Shown piece by piece: positions 8,993-17,640 of a stretch of DNA of 36,671 nt. The stretch is taken from NCBI RefSeq assembly GCF_023516595.1, contig NZ_JAMGBG010000144.1, positions 1 through 36,671 of the forward strand, in the 5' to 3' direction. The notes under the pieces are model-generated. The model was not told the DNA's origin. It saw only the letters and a program-made list of their open reading frames with translations, and ran no database searches. Source of the stretch: Streptomyces neyagawaensis (lineage in GTDB: Bacteria; Actinomycetota; Actinomycetes; Streptomycetales; Streptomycetaceae). The first letter of the stretch is position 1, and the number at the start of each line of letters is the position of its first letter. Position numbers and translations under genes: made by a program.

Positions 8993-9022
8993 AAAATAGT
9001 TCAGCACGATCTAAAAAAACAA
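8993..9022 (-). promoter_or_regulatory. Candidate promoter with TTAGA-N6-TGAAC motif for the leftward permease
   Basis: On the minus strand, TTGTTT (9017-9022) and TATTTT (8993-8998) are separated by 18 bp, in an AT-rich island within very GC-rich DNA. The spacer contains TTAGATCGTGCTGAAC (8999-9014), which shares TTAGA-N6-TGAAC with the second promoter at 9219-9247. The leader to the permease start would be about 190 bases. The promoter call is by consensus; the shared motif is seen directly. Confidence 0.5.
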
Positions 9023-9218
9023 GGGGTCCTGTCGCCGGACGGCAGGCATCCGCACACCCTTCTCCGGGCGCGCCTCGCCCTCGCACGGCCACCCGCCCGC
9101 ACCGCGGAGGGGCCCCGACGACACCCCTCCGGGGCCCGAATTCCCTGCTCAGGGGCGTGATGACGCCACCGTCGACCCGGCCGCCGCACTCCGCCCCGCA
9201 GGCAACCACGGGCAGGTC

Positions 9219-9247
9219 TTGTTTAACTGTTCACCTTGCTCTAATTT
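9219..9247 (+). promoter_or_regulatory. Candidate promoter with TTAGA-N6-TGAAC motif for the GntR gene
   Basis: TTGTTT (9219-9224), a 17-bp spacer and TAATTT (9242-9247) make a good vegetative promoter in an otherwise GC-rich gap. On the opposite strand, positions 9229-9244 read TTAGAGCAAGGTGAAC, the same TTAGA-N6-TGAAC pattern as at 8999-9014. The motif overlaps the -10 hexamer, as expected for autorepression by the GntR protein encoded 166 bp downstream. The rest of the 8798-9412 gap shows no gene that I can support. Confidence 0.5.
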
Positions 9248-9412
9248 TTTCTGCATCGCGGTCCGCCACCGTGCCCTCCTCTCCCGACGTCCCTCGCCCA
9301 GGGAGCCCCGATGCACCGCACCACCACCCCGTCGCGGGAACCGCCCGCGCCCTGGGGTACCAGGTCCCGCGCCGGACCCCGGCCGCGATCAGCGGGCCGT
9401 TAGGGTGGCGCC

Positions 9413-10147
9413 GTGGTGAACGCAGCGGGCAAGTTCGGGCCCTACAACCAGCCGGGACCCGCTCCTACGACCTCGGCCATCGGTGTGGGGCAGGCCCGCG
9501 TGCTGCCCCTCGGCGGTCAGAGCGGATCCGATCTCGTCCGCTCACGGATCGCGCTGCGGATCCGCCTGCGCGTGGTGCGGCCCGGTGACCGGCTGCCGGA
9601 CGCCGGTGTCCTCGCCGAGGAGCTGGGGATCAGTGAGATCACCGTGCGCCGGGCGCTGGAGGGCATGTGCCAGGACGGTCTGCTCGACCGCAGGCGCGGC
9701 CGTGCGGGCGGAACCTTCGTCGCGCAGGGCTGGGACACCGTCGTCGCCCTGACGCACGACACCGAGGAGGCGGCCTCGCTGGACGCCTTCCATCTGCTGC
9801 TGGAGTGCGGCCTCGTGGCGCACGGCGCGGGAGAGGTGCCGACCGAGCGGCTGGACGGACTGCGCGCCCTGGTCGAGGACATGGAACGGACGGAGGACCC
9901 GGCGCACCTCGCCGAGTTGGAGACCCGCTTCCATCTGGACCTCGCGGAGGTGCTCGGCGGTCCCGGGATCCGCGAGTTCGCCGCCGACCTGCTCGGCCGC
10001 CTGTGTCTGCTGCTGCCCGCGCCGCGGCCGGAGACGGTACGGGAGCGGAACGGCTGTCACGCCGAACTCCTCACCGAACTGGAGCGAGGCGGGACCGATC
10101 GGGCCGTGCGGGCGGTGAAGGCGCACCAGCGTTCCCGGCACGGCTGA
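9413..10147 (+). CDS. GntR-family transcriptional regulator, FadR/FCD subgroup
   Basis: A 244-residue regulator. The winged helix-turn-helix spans about residues 40-105, with ALRIRLRVVRPGDRLPDA, ELGISEITVRRALEGM and the wing RRGRAGGTFV. The C-terminal all-helical FCD-type effector domain holds acidic and His metal or ligand positions (LETRFHLDLAEVLGG). FadR-type proteins repress neighbouring catabolic or transport genes until a carboxylate or amino-acid-derived ligand binds. The GTG at 9413 is taken as start, although the Shine-Dalgarno match is weak; the first 35 residues are low-complexity. It is followed at 101 bp by an APC transporter on the same strand and is divergent from another one. 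Both are its probable targets. Confidence 0.85.
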   Translation: MVNAAGKFGPYNQPGPAPTTSAIGVGQARVLPLGGQSGSDLVRSRIALRIRLRVVRPGDRLPDAGVLAEELGISEITVRRALEGMCQDGLLDRRRGRAGGTFVAQGWDTVVALTHDTEEAASLDAFHLLLECGLVAHGAGEVPTERLDGLRALVEDMERTEDPAHLAELETRFHLDLAEVLGGPGIREFAADLLGRLCLLLPAPRPETVRERNGCHAELLTELERGGTDRAVRAVKAHQRSRHG

Positions 10148-10248
10148 CACCCGCTCCTGTCGGCGGCCGCCGTGTACCCGCCCGACAGCCCCGTCGTCGA
10201 CATCCCGCGCACCCATCACGCCACACCACCGCACGAGGAGTTGCCGTC

Positions 10249-11718
10249 ATGCCCCACCCCGGAGCCGGTCCGCTGTCCCCGCCGGGTCCCGCCGACGGCG
10301 CGCCCCAGCGGTTGCGCGGCGGTGTCCTCGGCATGGCGGACATCGCCGCCGCCACCATGGCCAACGTCGGTCCGGCCATGAGCTTCTTCTTCGGTTTCGC
10401 CTTCCTCGCCACCACCGCGGGCGTCGCGTCGCCGCTGACCATCGCGGCGGCGGGCATCGCCGTCGCGCTCCTCGGCAACACGCTGGCGGAGTTCTCCAGG
10501 GCGCACCCGTCGGCGGGCAGCTTCATCACCTTCGTCGGCCGGACGTTCGGGCCGGTCAGCGCGGTGACCACGGCGCTGTTGGCGGCGGTGGGCTACATCA
10601 TCGCGATGGCCGGCGTCGTCTCGATCTCCGGCGGGTTCGTACAGATCACTCTGCACCACTACACCGGCGTGGACCTGCCGTGGATCATCTGGACGCTGCT
10701 GCTCACCGGACTGGCGGTGGTGCTGATGCTGCGCGGCGTGGTGGTCTCCACGAAGTGGGCCGGCTACTTCTTCGGCGCCGAGATGCTGGTGCTGGTCGTG
10801 GTCTCGGTGGCGGCGCTGGTGGAGCACCGGGGCGCGCTGTCCTTCGACCCGTTCCTGCCCAGCCACATCAGCGACGGTTTCAAGGGGCTGGCGGCCGGCT
10901 TCCCGCTCGCGGTGTACCTGTTCATCGGCTGGGAGAACTCGGCGGCGCTCGCCGAGGAGACGGAGAACCCGCGGCGCAACGTCGGCCGCGCGGTGTTCTC
11001 CTCCGTCGCCATCATGACGGTGAGCTACATCCTCTTCGCCTACGCGACAGTGACCGGCTTCGGCTACGACGTGACCGCGCTCGGGGAATCCCGGATCCCC
11101 TTCATCGAGGTGGCCCACGACACCCTCGGCGTACTGGCGTTCCTCGCCTACCTCGGCGGTCTGACCTCCACCCTCGGCGTGCTGATCGCGGGCATCAACT
11201 CCCAGGCACGCCTCGTGTTCAACGCCGGACGGGAGGGACTGCTGCCGGCCTTCTTCGGCTATGTGCACCCCACCCGACGCACCCCGAACAACGCGATCGT
11301 CACCTTCACCGCCGTCGCGCTGCTGATCATCGGCGGCTGGGGCCTCGGCCATCTGCTGGGGCCGGGCGGCGGCCCCATGAACCCGGTGGTGTTCTTCACC
11401 GAGTCCTCGACGCTCGGCGCCATCCTGATCCTGCTGGTGTATCTGGCGTCCAACATCGCGCTGCCGCTGTACTACCGCAGATACCGCCCGCAGGAGTTCC
11501 GGGTGGTACGGCACCTCCTGCTGCCCGCGGTCGGCACGGTGGCCATCCTGGTCCCGCTCTACTACCTCGCCAAGCCCGGCCAGCCCGCACCGTACAACTG
11601 GTTCCCCTACGCGGCGATCGCCACGCTGCTCGCCGCCGTCGGCTACGCGACCCTCCTGGTCCGCCGCGACCCGACCCTCGCCGAACGCGTCGGATCGATC
11701 GTCGCCGACGCGGACTGA
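10249..11718 (+). CDS. APC-superfamily amino-acid/polyamine permease
   Basis: A 489-residue transporter with about 12 membrane helices. The first helix region, GMADIAAATMANVGPAMSFFFG, contains the unwound-helix glycine/proline pattern of APC carriers. FIGWENSAALAEETENPRRNV is the family's conserved helix 6/loop signature. The C-terminal part (LPLYYRRYRPQEF, then two helices) fits the PuuP/YfnA-like branch rather than the AAT permease at 7343-8797. The start at 10249 has GAGGAG eight bases upstream. It lies downstream of the GntR gene in the same direction and may be co-transcribed with it. The likely substrate is an amino acid, amine or amino alcohol, which I cannot narrow. Confidence 0.88.
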   Translation: MPHPGAGPLSPPGPADGAPQRLRGGVLGMADIAAATMANVGPAMSFFFGFAFLATTAGVASPLTIAAAGIAVALLGNTLAEFSRAHPSAGSFITFVGRTFGPVSAVTTALLAAVGYIIAMAGVVSISGGFVQITLHHYTGVDLPWIIWTLLLTGLAVVLMLRGVVVSTKWAGYFFGAEMLVLVVVSVAALVEHRGALSFDPFLPSHISDGFKGLAAGFPLAVYLFIGWENSAALAEETENPRRNVGRAVFSSVAIMTVSYILFAYATVTGFGYDVTALGESRIPFIEVAHDTLGVLAFLAYLGGLTSTLGVLIAGINSQARLVFNAGREGLLPAFFGYVHPTRRTPNNAIVTFTAVALLIIGGWGLGHLLGPGGGPMNPVVFFTESSTLGAILILLVYLASNIALPLYYRRYRPQEFRVVRHLLLPAVGTVAILVPLYYLAKPGQPAPYNWFPYAAIATLLAAVGYATLLVRRDPTLAERVGSIVADAD

Positions 11719-11817
11719 ACGGCTCTCGTTTCGAACCAGATCGAAAGGTGTCGCCCTTTGCGTCGAGTCGAGCGCACGCTGAACCGCATCGAGGTCGCAT
11801 CAGACCAGGGGGAACAT

Positions 11818-12375
11818 ATGCGCGTCCTCAAGCGTGCGCTGGCGGTGTCGGCCGCCGCAGCGGCATTGATCACCGGATCGCTCACCTCGGCGACGGCGGC
11901 ACCGGCTCGGTCCGACACGACCGATGCGGCGTTGCTCGCCGATGTCTACCATCTCGTCAACCGCGGCACGGGGCGCTGTCTCGACGCCTTCGCCTCCGGC
12001 GGAGGTCACAACAACAACGCCGTGGGGCTCTGGGAATGCAACGACGGCAGCAGCGAGCAGTGGCGGCTCGTCCCCTCGGGCAACTCCGGCTTTCCCTGGG
12101 CCCTCAAGAACGCGAACGGCGGACGTTGCCTGGACTACCCCGCCGAGTCGGAGGGCCGCGTCGGCTGGCAGTTCAAGCTGTGGGACTGCAACCGTTCGGC
12201 GTCGCAGAATCTCAAGCTGGTGCCCTACGGCGACTTCTACAAGATCTACGTGCAGCGCAACGGGAACGCGCCGATGGACGCCTACGCCAGCAGCGGCGGC
12301 TTCAACGGAAACCCGGTCGGCATCTGGAACGAGACGGGCAGCCCCCTACAGCACTGGACGTTGCAGCTGTACTGA
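11818..12375 (+). CDS. Secreted ricin-type beta-trefoil lectin
   Basis: A 185-residue exported protein that is essentially one carbohydrate-binding domain. Residues 1-28 form a Sec signal (MRVLKRALAVSAAAAALITG, ending SATAA). The remaining ~150 residues form a beta-trefoil with three subdomains: SEQWRLV, a degenerate second SQNLKLV and LQHWTLQLY. Pairs of cysteines (GRCLDAF / WECND, GRCLDYP / WDCNR) suggest disulfides in the first two lobes. The start at 11818 follows AGGGGGA at 11807-11813. There is no catalytic domain, so it is a free-standing lectin that may bind extracellular polysaccharide or galactose-type sugars. The convergent ABC ATPase gene ends 20 bp away. Confidence 0.88.
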   Translation: MRVLKRALAVSAAAAALITGSLTSATAAPARSDTTDAALLADVYHLVNRGTGRCLDAFASGGGHNNNAVGLWECNDGSSEQWRLVPSGNSGFPWALKNANGGRCLDYPAESEGRVGWQFKLWDCNRSASQNLKLVPYGDFYKIYVQRNGNAPMDAYASSGGFNGNPVGIWNETGSPLQHWTLQLY

Positions 12376-12394
12376 GCTTCGAGAAGCCTCGGTC

Positions 12395-14170
12395 TCACAC
12401 CACCCCCGCCGGTGTTCGCAGGAGTGCGCGGGTCGCCTCGTGGGTCGGGGCGGTGAAGACCGTTGCCGTGGGGCCGGATTCCACGCCGCGGCCCGCGTCG
12501 AGGACGGTGACCGTGTCGGTGCGGTCGGCGATCAGCGGGAGATCGTGGCTGATGAGGACGAGGGCCGTGCCACGTTCCTCCCGCAGCCGGACCAGCAGGT
12601 CCATGATCGACTGGGCGGTGGCGGTGTCCAGTGCCGAGGTCACCTCGTCGCAGATCAGCACGTCCGGGTCGGCCGCCAGGGCCCGCGCGATGGCCACGCG
12701 CTGACGCTGTCCGCCGGACAGTTCATGGGGGTAGCGCGAGGTGAACTCGGCGGGCAGACCCACCTGTTCGAGCAGTTCCGCCACCCGGACCGGCGCCGCG
12801 CCGGACGCGCACCGCCGGTGCAGCCGCAGCGGCCTGCCGAGCGCGGCGCCGACCGTACGGCTGGGGTTCAGCGCGCCGAGCGGGTTCTGCGTGACCAACT
12901 GGACGCGGCGGCGCTGTTCGCGGCTGCGCCCGCGCAGGCCCGTGCTCAGCGGCGCCCCGTCGAGACGGATCGTGCCGGCGGTGATCGGCTGCAACCCGAC
13001 CACGGCGCGGACGAGCGTGGTCTTGCCGGAGCCTGAGGCGCCGACGATGCCGGTCGCCGCCCCGGGAGCGACGGACAGAGAGACACCGTCCAGCGCCGGG
13101 ACGTCCGAACGCCTGCCGAACACCACGCACAGACCGCGCACGTCCAGTACGGGGACGTCCGCCGATCCGGTCCCGGATCCCCGGTGCCGCGTCCGGCCCT
13201 CGACCGGGCCCTGCTCCGCGGCCCCGGCCCGGACCTCCTTCCGGTCGCCCGGCGAACGCCCGACCGAGGACCCGATCGAGTCCCCCGCCCGGTCCTCCCG
13301 CGAACACCCGGCCGAGGACCTGACCGAGCCCACCGCCCGGTGCGCCACTCGACCCTCCGCCGGATCCCCCGCGCGGTTCCCCACCCGGTCCTCGCCCGGC
13401 CCCTCCGGCGGACGTCCCGACACACCACTCCGCCGGGACGTACCGGGCGCGGGCGTCCCCGCCCGGAGTTCCACCACCTCGTCCGCGATGCGTTCCACCA
13501 GTTCGGGGTCGTGGCAGGAGAGCGCCACCGCCAGGTCGTGTTCGCCGGCGAGGTGGCGCAGCAGGTCGCCGATGTCGTCGCGGAGTTCGGGGTGGAGGCC
13601 CGCCGTCGGCTCGTCGAGGAGGAGGAGCCGGGGGCGGCGGGCCAGGGCGCGGGCGAGGGCCACCCGGCGTTGCTGTCCGCCGGACAGGGCAGCCGGGCGC
13701 CGGGTGACGAGGGTGCCGTCGTCGGGGAGCCGTACCTCTTCGAGGAGGGCTCGCACCGCCTCCGGGGTCCGGTCGTCGCTGAGTTCGCGCAGGAGGGAGC
13801 GGACCCGCATCCGGGGGTTGAGGCCCGAGCCGGGGTCCTGGCCGACGAAGGCGAGCCGCTCGCGGCGCAGGGTGCGCAGGTCCCTTTCGGAGAGGGTGAA
13901 CACGTCGTGGCCGAGGACCTCGACGTGTCCGGAGGTGCGCTCGGTGCCGGGGGGCAGGAGTCCGGTGAGGGCGCGCAGGAGCGTGGTCTTGCCCGAGCCG
14001 GAGGGGCCGGTCAGAGCCGTCAGCCGGCCCGGGCGGAGGGTGAGCCGGGCGTCCTGGAGGAGGATCCGCCCGTCGTGGGCGGTGACGGTGAGGTCGGTGA
14101 TCCGGGCCGCGGGGGTGGCGGCGGGCGCGGGAGGGCCGTCCTCCCGGTACCGGTCGGGTGTGTGGCTCAC
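12395..14170 (-). CDS. Fused double ABC ATPase, Opp/Dpp/Nik type
   Basis: A 591-residue protein with two complete ABC nucleotide-binding domains. Domain 1 (about 23-238) has Walker A GPSGSGKT, signature LSGGQ near 162 and Walker B LLLLDEP. Domain 2 (about 338-590) has GASGSGKT near 377, LSGGQ near 484 and VLICDE near 503. It equals DppD plus DppF (or CntD plus CntF) in one chain, powering the two permeases upstream. The ~100-residue linker (240-337) is a low-complexity Gly/Arg/Glu/Asp/Ser tract, unusual in length. The GTG start overlaps the permease stop (GTGA). This is the last gene of an iron-box-preceded importer operon. The family is secure; the cargo is inferred to be a metal-metallophore complex. 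Confidence 0.92.
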   Translation of the reverse strand: MSHTPDRYREDGPPAPAATPAARITDLTVTAHDGRILLQDARLTLRPGRLTALTGPSGSGKTTLLRALTGLLPPGTERTSGHVEVLGHDVFTLSERDLRTLRRERLAFVGQDPGSGLNPRMRVRSLLRELSDDRTPEAVRALLEEVRLPDDGTLVTRRPAALSGGQQRRVALARALARRPRLLLLDEPTAGLHPELRDDIGDLLRHLAGEHDLAVALSCHDPELVERIADEVVELRAGTPAPGTSRRSGVSGRPPEGPGEDRVGNRAGDPAEGRVAHRAVGSVRSSAGCSREDRAGDSIGSSVGRSPGDRKEVRAGAAEQGPVEGRTRHRGSGTGSADVPVLDVRGLCVVFGRRSDVPALDGVSLSVAPGAATGIVGASGSGKTTLVRAVVGLQPITAGTIRLDGAPLSTGLRGRSREQRRRVQLVTQNPLGALNPSRTVGAALGRPLRLHRRCASGAAPVRVAELLEQVGLPAEFTSRYPHELSGGQRQRVAIARALAADPDVLICDEVTSALDTATAQSIMDLLVRLREERGTALVLISHDLPLIADRTDTVTVLDAGRGVESGPTATVFTAPTHEATRALLRTPAGVV

Positions 14171-14976
14171 AGGACGGTCACCGCCTTCCGGCCGGACTGG
14201 GGTGCGAGGGCCGCCGCCGCGAGGTTGACGCAGAGGGCGAGCAGGCCGATGGCGAGGCTGGGTGCGACCACGGACCAGGGGTTGAGGAGGATGCCGGGGG
14301 AGTTCTCACGGATCATCAACGCCCAGTCGGCGGCGGGGGGTTGGGGCCCGACCTGGAGGAATCCGGCGGTGGCGACCAGGTAGACGGCGGCGACGAAACG
14401 CAGGCCGAAGAGGGCGAGCAGGGTGGCGCGCAGGTTGGGCAGAACCTCCCGCAGTACGAGGTGCCACAGCCGTTCGCCGCCCGCCGCAGCGGCCTCGACG
14501 TAGCCGGAGGCGGCCACCGGGGCGGCGGCTCCGGCGGCGAGCCGTACCGCGTACGGCACGCCGAGGACGACGGCGGCGGCGATCACGGCGAGCCGTCCGC
14601 CGTCGGGCCAGGACAGGGTGACGAGGAGGATGCCGAGCACCGCCGGCAGCAGCATCAGCACGTCGGCGATCCGTTCCACCAGGCGTCCGACGCGCGGGCG
14701 CAGCGCGCCGATCGCGCCGAGGACCGCGGCGCCACCGGTGACCAGGGCGGCGACGAGCAGCGAGGAGAGCACCAGGTCGCGCCCGCCGGCGAGCAGTCGG
14801 CTCAGCACGTCCCGGCCCAGTTGGTCACCGCCGAGCAGGGCGTCGCCGCCGGGTTCCGCGTACGGGGCGGCGACGGGGGCGTCGATGGGATGGGGGGCGA
14901 GCCAGGGCCCGGCGAGGGCGAGGGCGAGCAGCAGCAGGGCGGGCAGCACGCGGAGGGCGACGGCGCGGGGGCTCAT
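14167..14976 (-). CDS. ABC transporter permease, Opp/Dpp/Nik family (DppC-like)
   Basis: A 269-residue inner-membrane permease. It starts with one helix (ALRVLPALLLLALALAGPWLAP). A short external region with the LLGGDQLGRDVLSRLLAGGRD motif, typical of DppC/OppC, follows, then the five-helix core. The EAA-like coupling loop is EAAAAGGERLWHLVLREVLPN, which docks the ATPase. The start at 14976 overlaps the preceding permease stop (ATGA), and its stop overlaps the ATPase start, so the four-gene operon is translationally coupled. Together with the permease at 14973-15998 it forms the transmembrane heterodimer. A missing or weak peptide specificity cannot be judged from the sequence. Confidence 0.92.
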   Translation of the reverse strand: MSPRAVALRVLPALLLLALALAGPWLAPHPIDAPVAAPYAEPGGDALLGGDQLGRDVLSRLLAGGRDLVLSSLLVAALVTGGAAVLGAIGALRPRVGRLVERIADVLMLLPAVLGILLVTLSWPDGGRLAVIAAAVVLGVPYAVRLAAGAAAPVAASGYVEAAAAGGERLWHLVLREVLPNLRATLLALFGLRFVAAVYLVATAGFLQVGPQPPAADWALMIRENSPGILLNPWSVVAPSLAIGLLALCVNLAAAALAPQSGRKAVTVL

Positions 14977-15998
14977 CGGCGTCCTCCCGCCGTCATGTCC
15001 CGGACGAGGTCGGCGAGCAGCAGGACGCCGGTGATGACCGCGCCCGACAGAGCCGTCACGCCGGCGATGACGGGGCTGTCGCGGTCGGTCACGGCGGAGG
15101 CCAGGACCGACCCGATGCCGGGGTGGTTGAAGATGGTTTCGACCACGACCGCGCCGCCGAGGAGCATGCCGGTGGAGGTGGCGAGGCCGGCGGTGATGGT
15201 GGGCAGGGCGCCGGGCAGGACGTGGTGGGTGAGGACGCGGTGCGGGGGCAGGCCGTCGAGGACGGCGGTCTCCACATGGGGGGCGCGGGCCTCGTCGGCG
15301 AGGGCGGCGCGCACGATGCGTACGTTCCAGCCGGCCTGTGGGACGGTCAGGGCGAGCACGGGCAGGATCAGCATGGTCCAGTCGGCGGGGGTTCCGTCGG
15401 CGTCGGTGAGGGTGACCGCGGGCAGCCGGCCCGTCCACAGCGAGAGCAGCAGGACGAGGGCGACGGCGACCACGAACTCGGGCAGGGCGAGGACCGCGGT
15501 GGCGGTGCCGGAGACGGCGCGGTCGACGCGTCCACCGGGCCGCAGCGCGGCCCAGCAGCCGAGGGCGAGGGAGAGGACGGCGGTCAGCAGCAGGGCGAGG
15601 CCGCCGAGCACGAGGGTGTTGGGGAACGCCGAGGACAGCAGGTCGCTCACCTTCTCGCCGCGCGCCGACACCCCGAGGTCGCCGGTGGGCAGGCCGCTCA
15701 TCCAGTCCCAGAAGCGTTCGAGGACGGGCCGGTCGAGGCCGAGGAGTCTGCGTCGGGCCTCGGTGTCGGCGGCGCTCTCCCCGCGTTCGGAGGTGGCGTC
15801 GGCGGCGTCGCCCGGCAGCAGTTCGACGGTGACGAAGACCAGCGCGAGGAGTACCGCGAGGAGCGCCGCCCGTTTCAGGACGACGAGAGCGACCCGGGCG
15901 GCGAGCAGGGCGAGGGAAGCACGCGATCGCCGGGCCTTCTCCACCTCGGGAGAGGGCCCGGCGGGTGCGGCCGTGTCAGCGGTCAACGGGCCAGCCAT
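14973..15998 (-). CDS. ABC transporter permease, Opp/Dpp/Nik family (DppB-like)
   Basis: A 341-residue permease of the DppB/OppB type. The N-terminal helix (AALLAVLLALVFVTVELLPGDAA) ends in the family's LPGD motif. The insert ARRRLLGLDRPVLERFWDWMSGLPTGDLG is the characteristic periplasmic segment. The five-helix core follows, with the coupling loop around DGLPPHRVLTHHVLPGALP. A longer cytoplasmic N-terminus (about 35 residues) precedes the first helix. The start at 15998 overlaps the end of the binding-protein gene by 16 bases. The operon order of binding protein, B-type permease, C-type permease and fused ATPase is complete, so this is a full importer. Confidence 0.92.
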   Translation of the reverse strand: MAGPLTADTAAPAGPSPEVEKARRSRASLALLAARVALVVLKRAALLAVLLALVFVTVELLPGDAADATSERGESAADTEARRRLLGLDRPVLERFWDWMSGLPTGDLGVSARGEKVSDLLSSAFPNTLVLGGLALLLTAVLSLALGCWAALRPGGRVDRAVSGTATAVLALPEFVVAVALVLLLSLWTGRLPAVTLTDADGTPADWTMLILPVLALTVPQAGWNVRIVRAALADEARAPHVETAVLDGLPPHRVLTHHVLPGALPTITAGLATSTGMLLGGAVVVETIFNHPGIGSVLASAVTDRDSPVIAGVTALSGAVITGVLLLADLVRDMTAGGRR

Positions 15999-17539
15999 GC
16001 CCGCTCGAGCTGGACCCGGCCGTAACCGGGCAGCGTGGGCAGCCCGTTGACCTTGGATCCGGCGAGGTCGATGCCGTCGGCCATGCCCCACAGGACGTAG
16101 CCGGAGCTGTCGTGCTCGATCCGCTGGAGCTGCTTCAGCAGTGCGGTGCGCTCGCTCGCGTCGGCGGTGCCGATGGCCTTCTGGTACGCCGTGTCGAACT
16201 CCTCGTCCTTCCAGCCGGCCTCGTTGGTGCCGCTGTCGGAGACCATGGTCTTGCTGGCGAAGAAGACCACCGAGTCGTTGGTGCCCCAGTAGGTGGTGTA
16301 GAGGTCGCCCTTGAGCCAGGTCTTGTCCCAGAAGGTGGCGGACTCCTGCTTGACGACCTTCACCTTCACGCCGGCCTCGCGGACCTGGGTGGCGAAGAGG
16401 GTGGCCGACTCGGCGAGGCCGGCGATGTCCTCGGTGGTGTACAGCTCGTACGTCTTCGACGTGTCGAACTTGGCCTCCTTCAGCAGCTGCTTGGCCTTGG
16501 CGAGGTCGCGGGTGCGCTGCGGGATGCTCTTGTCGTAGGCCGGGTCGCCGGTGCCGAGGACGTCGTTGGCGACGGTGCCGTAGCCGGACAGGACCTGCTT
16601 GACCATGGCCTCGCGGTCGACGGCCAGGCGCAGCGCCTCGCGGACCTTCGCGTCGGCGAACGGGCCGTCGGCGGTGCGCAGGACGATGGGCATCGCCATG
16701 TCGTTGGGGCGGCGGACGGTCTTGATGTCCTTGCGGCTCTCGGCCGTGCGGGCCGCGACGGCGCCGACGTTGGAGGCGAGGTCGATCTGGCCGGCCAGCA
16801 GGGCGCTCGCCATCGCCTGGGGGCTCTCGAAGATCTTGACCTCGATGGCGTCGAGGTGGACGTCGCCGCCGTACCAGTCGTCGTTGCGGACGAGGCGGGC
16901 GTTGCCGCCGCGGAACCAGTCGAGCTTGAAGGGGCCGGTACCGGGGGCCTTGGCGATGTTCTTGTCGGTGGTGCCCTTGGGGACGACGAAGGTGGTGAGG
17001 CGGACCAGCAGGGGCAGTTCGGCGTTGGCGTAGTCGGAGACGATCACGACGGTGTCGGTGCCGTCGGCGGAGATGTTCTTCGCCTGGATGCCGGGCAGCC
17101 GGGAGGCACCGGCGGGGGTGGCGCGCAGGCGCTTGAGCGAGAAGACGACGTCGTCGGCGGTGACGGGGGAGCCGTCGTGGAACTTCGCGCCCTTGGCGAT
17201 CGTGAACCGCCAGGTCTTCAGGTCGTCCGAGGCCTTCCAGCTCGCGGCGAGGCGGGGCTCGGTGTTGGGCTTGGTGCCGGGGACGGTCAGGGTGTCGTAG
17301 ATCAGGCTGAGGATGAGGTAGTCGCTCTCGTTGGCCTGGCTGCCGTGGGGGTCCCGGGTGATGGCGCCGGCCCTGCCGAGGGCGCCGACCCGCAGGGTGC
17401 CGCCCTTGACGGGTTCGGCCGAGCCGCCGCCGGCGGCCGCGTTCGGCTCCTCGTCGCCGCCCCCACCGCAAGCGGTGAGCAGGGCGCCCGCGCCGATGGC
17501 GCCGCCGAGCCAGAGCATGTGACGTCGCGTCAGCTCCAC
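15983..17539 (-). CDS. Family-5 solute-binding lipoprotein of an iron-box-preceded ABC importer
   Basis: A 518-residue extracellular lipoprotein. The N-terminus has a twin-arginine-like LTRRHMLWLGG and a lipobox LTAC (Cys at about 24), so it is exported and lipid-anchored. The mature domain is SBP family 5: GGTLRVG, DSDYLILSLIYDTL-type segment, WRFTIAKGAKFHDGSPVTADDVVFS and AVDREAMVKQVL. The family binds peptides, nickel chelates or aminopolycarboxylate metallophores (for example CntA for staphylopine). The GTG start at 17539 has AGGAA just upstream. It is the first gene of its operon, and an iron-box-like site lies 33 bp ahead (17572-17590). It is divergent from diaminopropionate and metallophore-type biosynthetic genes. 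Import of that metallophore is the best inference. Confidence 0.9.
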   Translation of the reverse strand: MELTRRHMLWLGGAIGAGALLTACGGGGDEEPNAAAGGGSAEPVKGGTLRVGALGRAGAITRDPHGSQANESDYLILSLIYDTLTVPGTKPNTEPRLAASWKASDDLKTWRFTIAKGAKFHDGSPVTADDVVFSLKRLRATPAGASRLPGIQAKNISADGTDTVVIVSDYANAELPLLVRLTTFVVPKGTTDKNIAKAPGTGPFKLDWFRGGNARLVRNDDWYGGDVHLDAIEVKIFESPQAMASALLAGQIDLASNVGAVAARTAESRKDIKTVRRPNDMAMPIVLRTADGPFADAKVREALRLAVDREAMVKQVLSGYGTVANDVLGTGDPAYDKSIPQRTRDLAKAKQLLKEAKFDTSKTYELYTTEDIAGLAESATLFATQVREAGVKVKVVKQESATFWDKTWLKGDLYTTYWGTNDSVVFFASKTMVSDSGTNEAGWKDEEFDTAYQKAIGTADASERTALLKQLQRIEHDSSGYVLWGMADGIDLAGSKVNGLPTLPGYGRVQLERAWLAR

Positions 17540-17571
17540 GTGTTCCTCATTTTCCCGCAGTTGACCGAGAT

Positions 17572-17590
17572 TTGCTTAGCCTTACCTATC
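17572..17590 (-). promoter_or_regulatory. Iron-box-like operator (DmdR/IdeR type) before the importer operon
   Basis: Read on the minus strand, this segment is GATAGGTAAGGCTAAGCAA. It matches 14 of the central 17 positions of the actinobacterial iron-box consensus TTAGGTTAGGCTAACCTAA. It is 33 bp upstream of the binding-protein start. DmdR1/IdeR represses such promoters when iron is replete. The similarity is visible; binding is inferred. Confidence 0.72.
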
Positions 17591-17640
17591 TTGTGCAACT
17601 CCCGTGTGACAAGACCGACTTCACGTGACCTAGATCCTAC

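Noticed and set aside
7181..9160. A 659-codon open frame on the plus strand opposite the permease gene
   Set aside because: It is highly charged low-complexity sequence and an obvious complement of the 12-helix permease reading.
12376..12387. GCTTC-GA-GAAGC hairpin between the lectin and the ATPase gene
   Set aside because: A 5-bp stem with a 2-base loop is too weak to call a terminator, though the convergent position would suit one.
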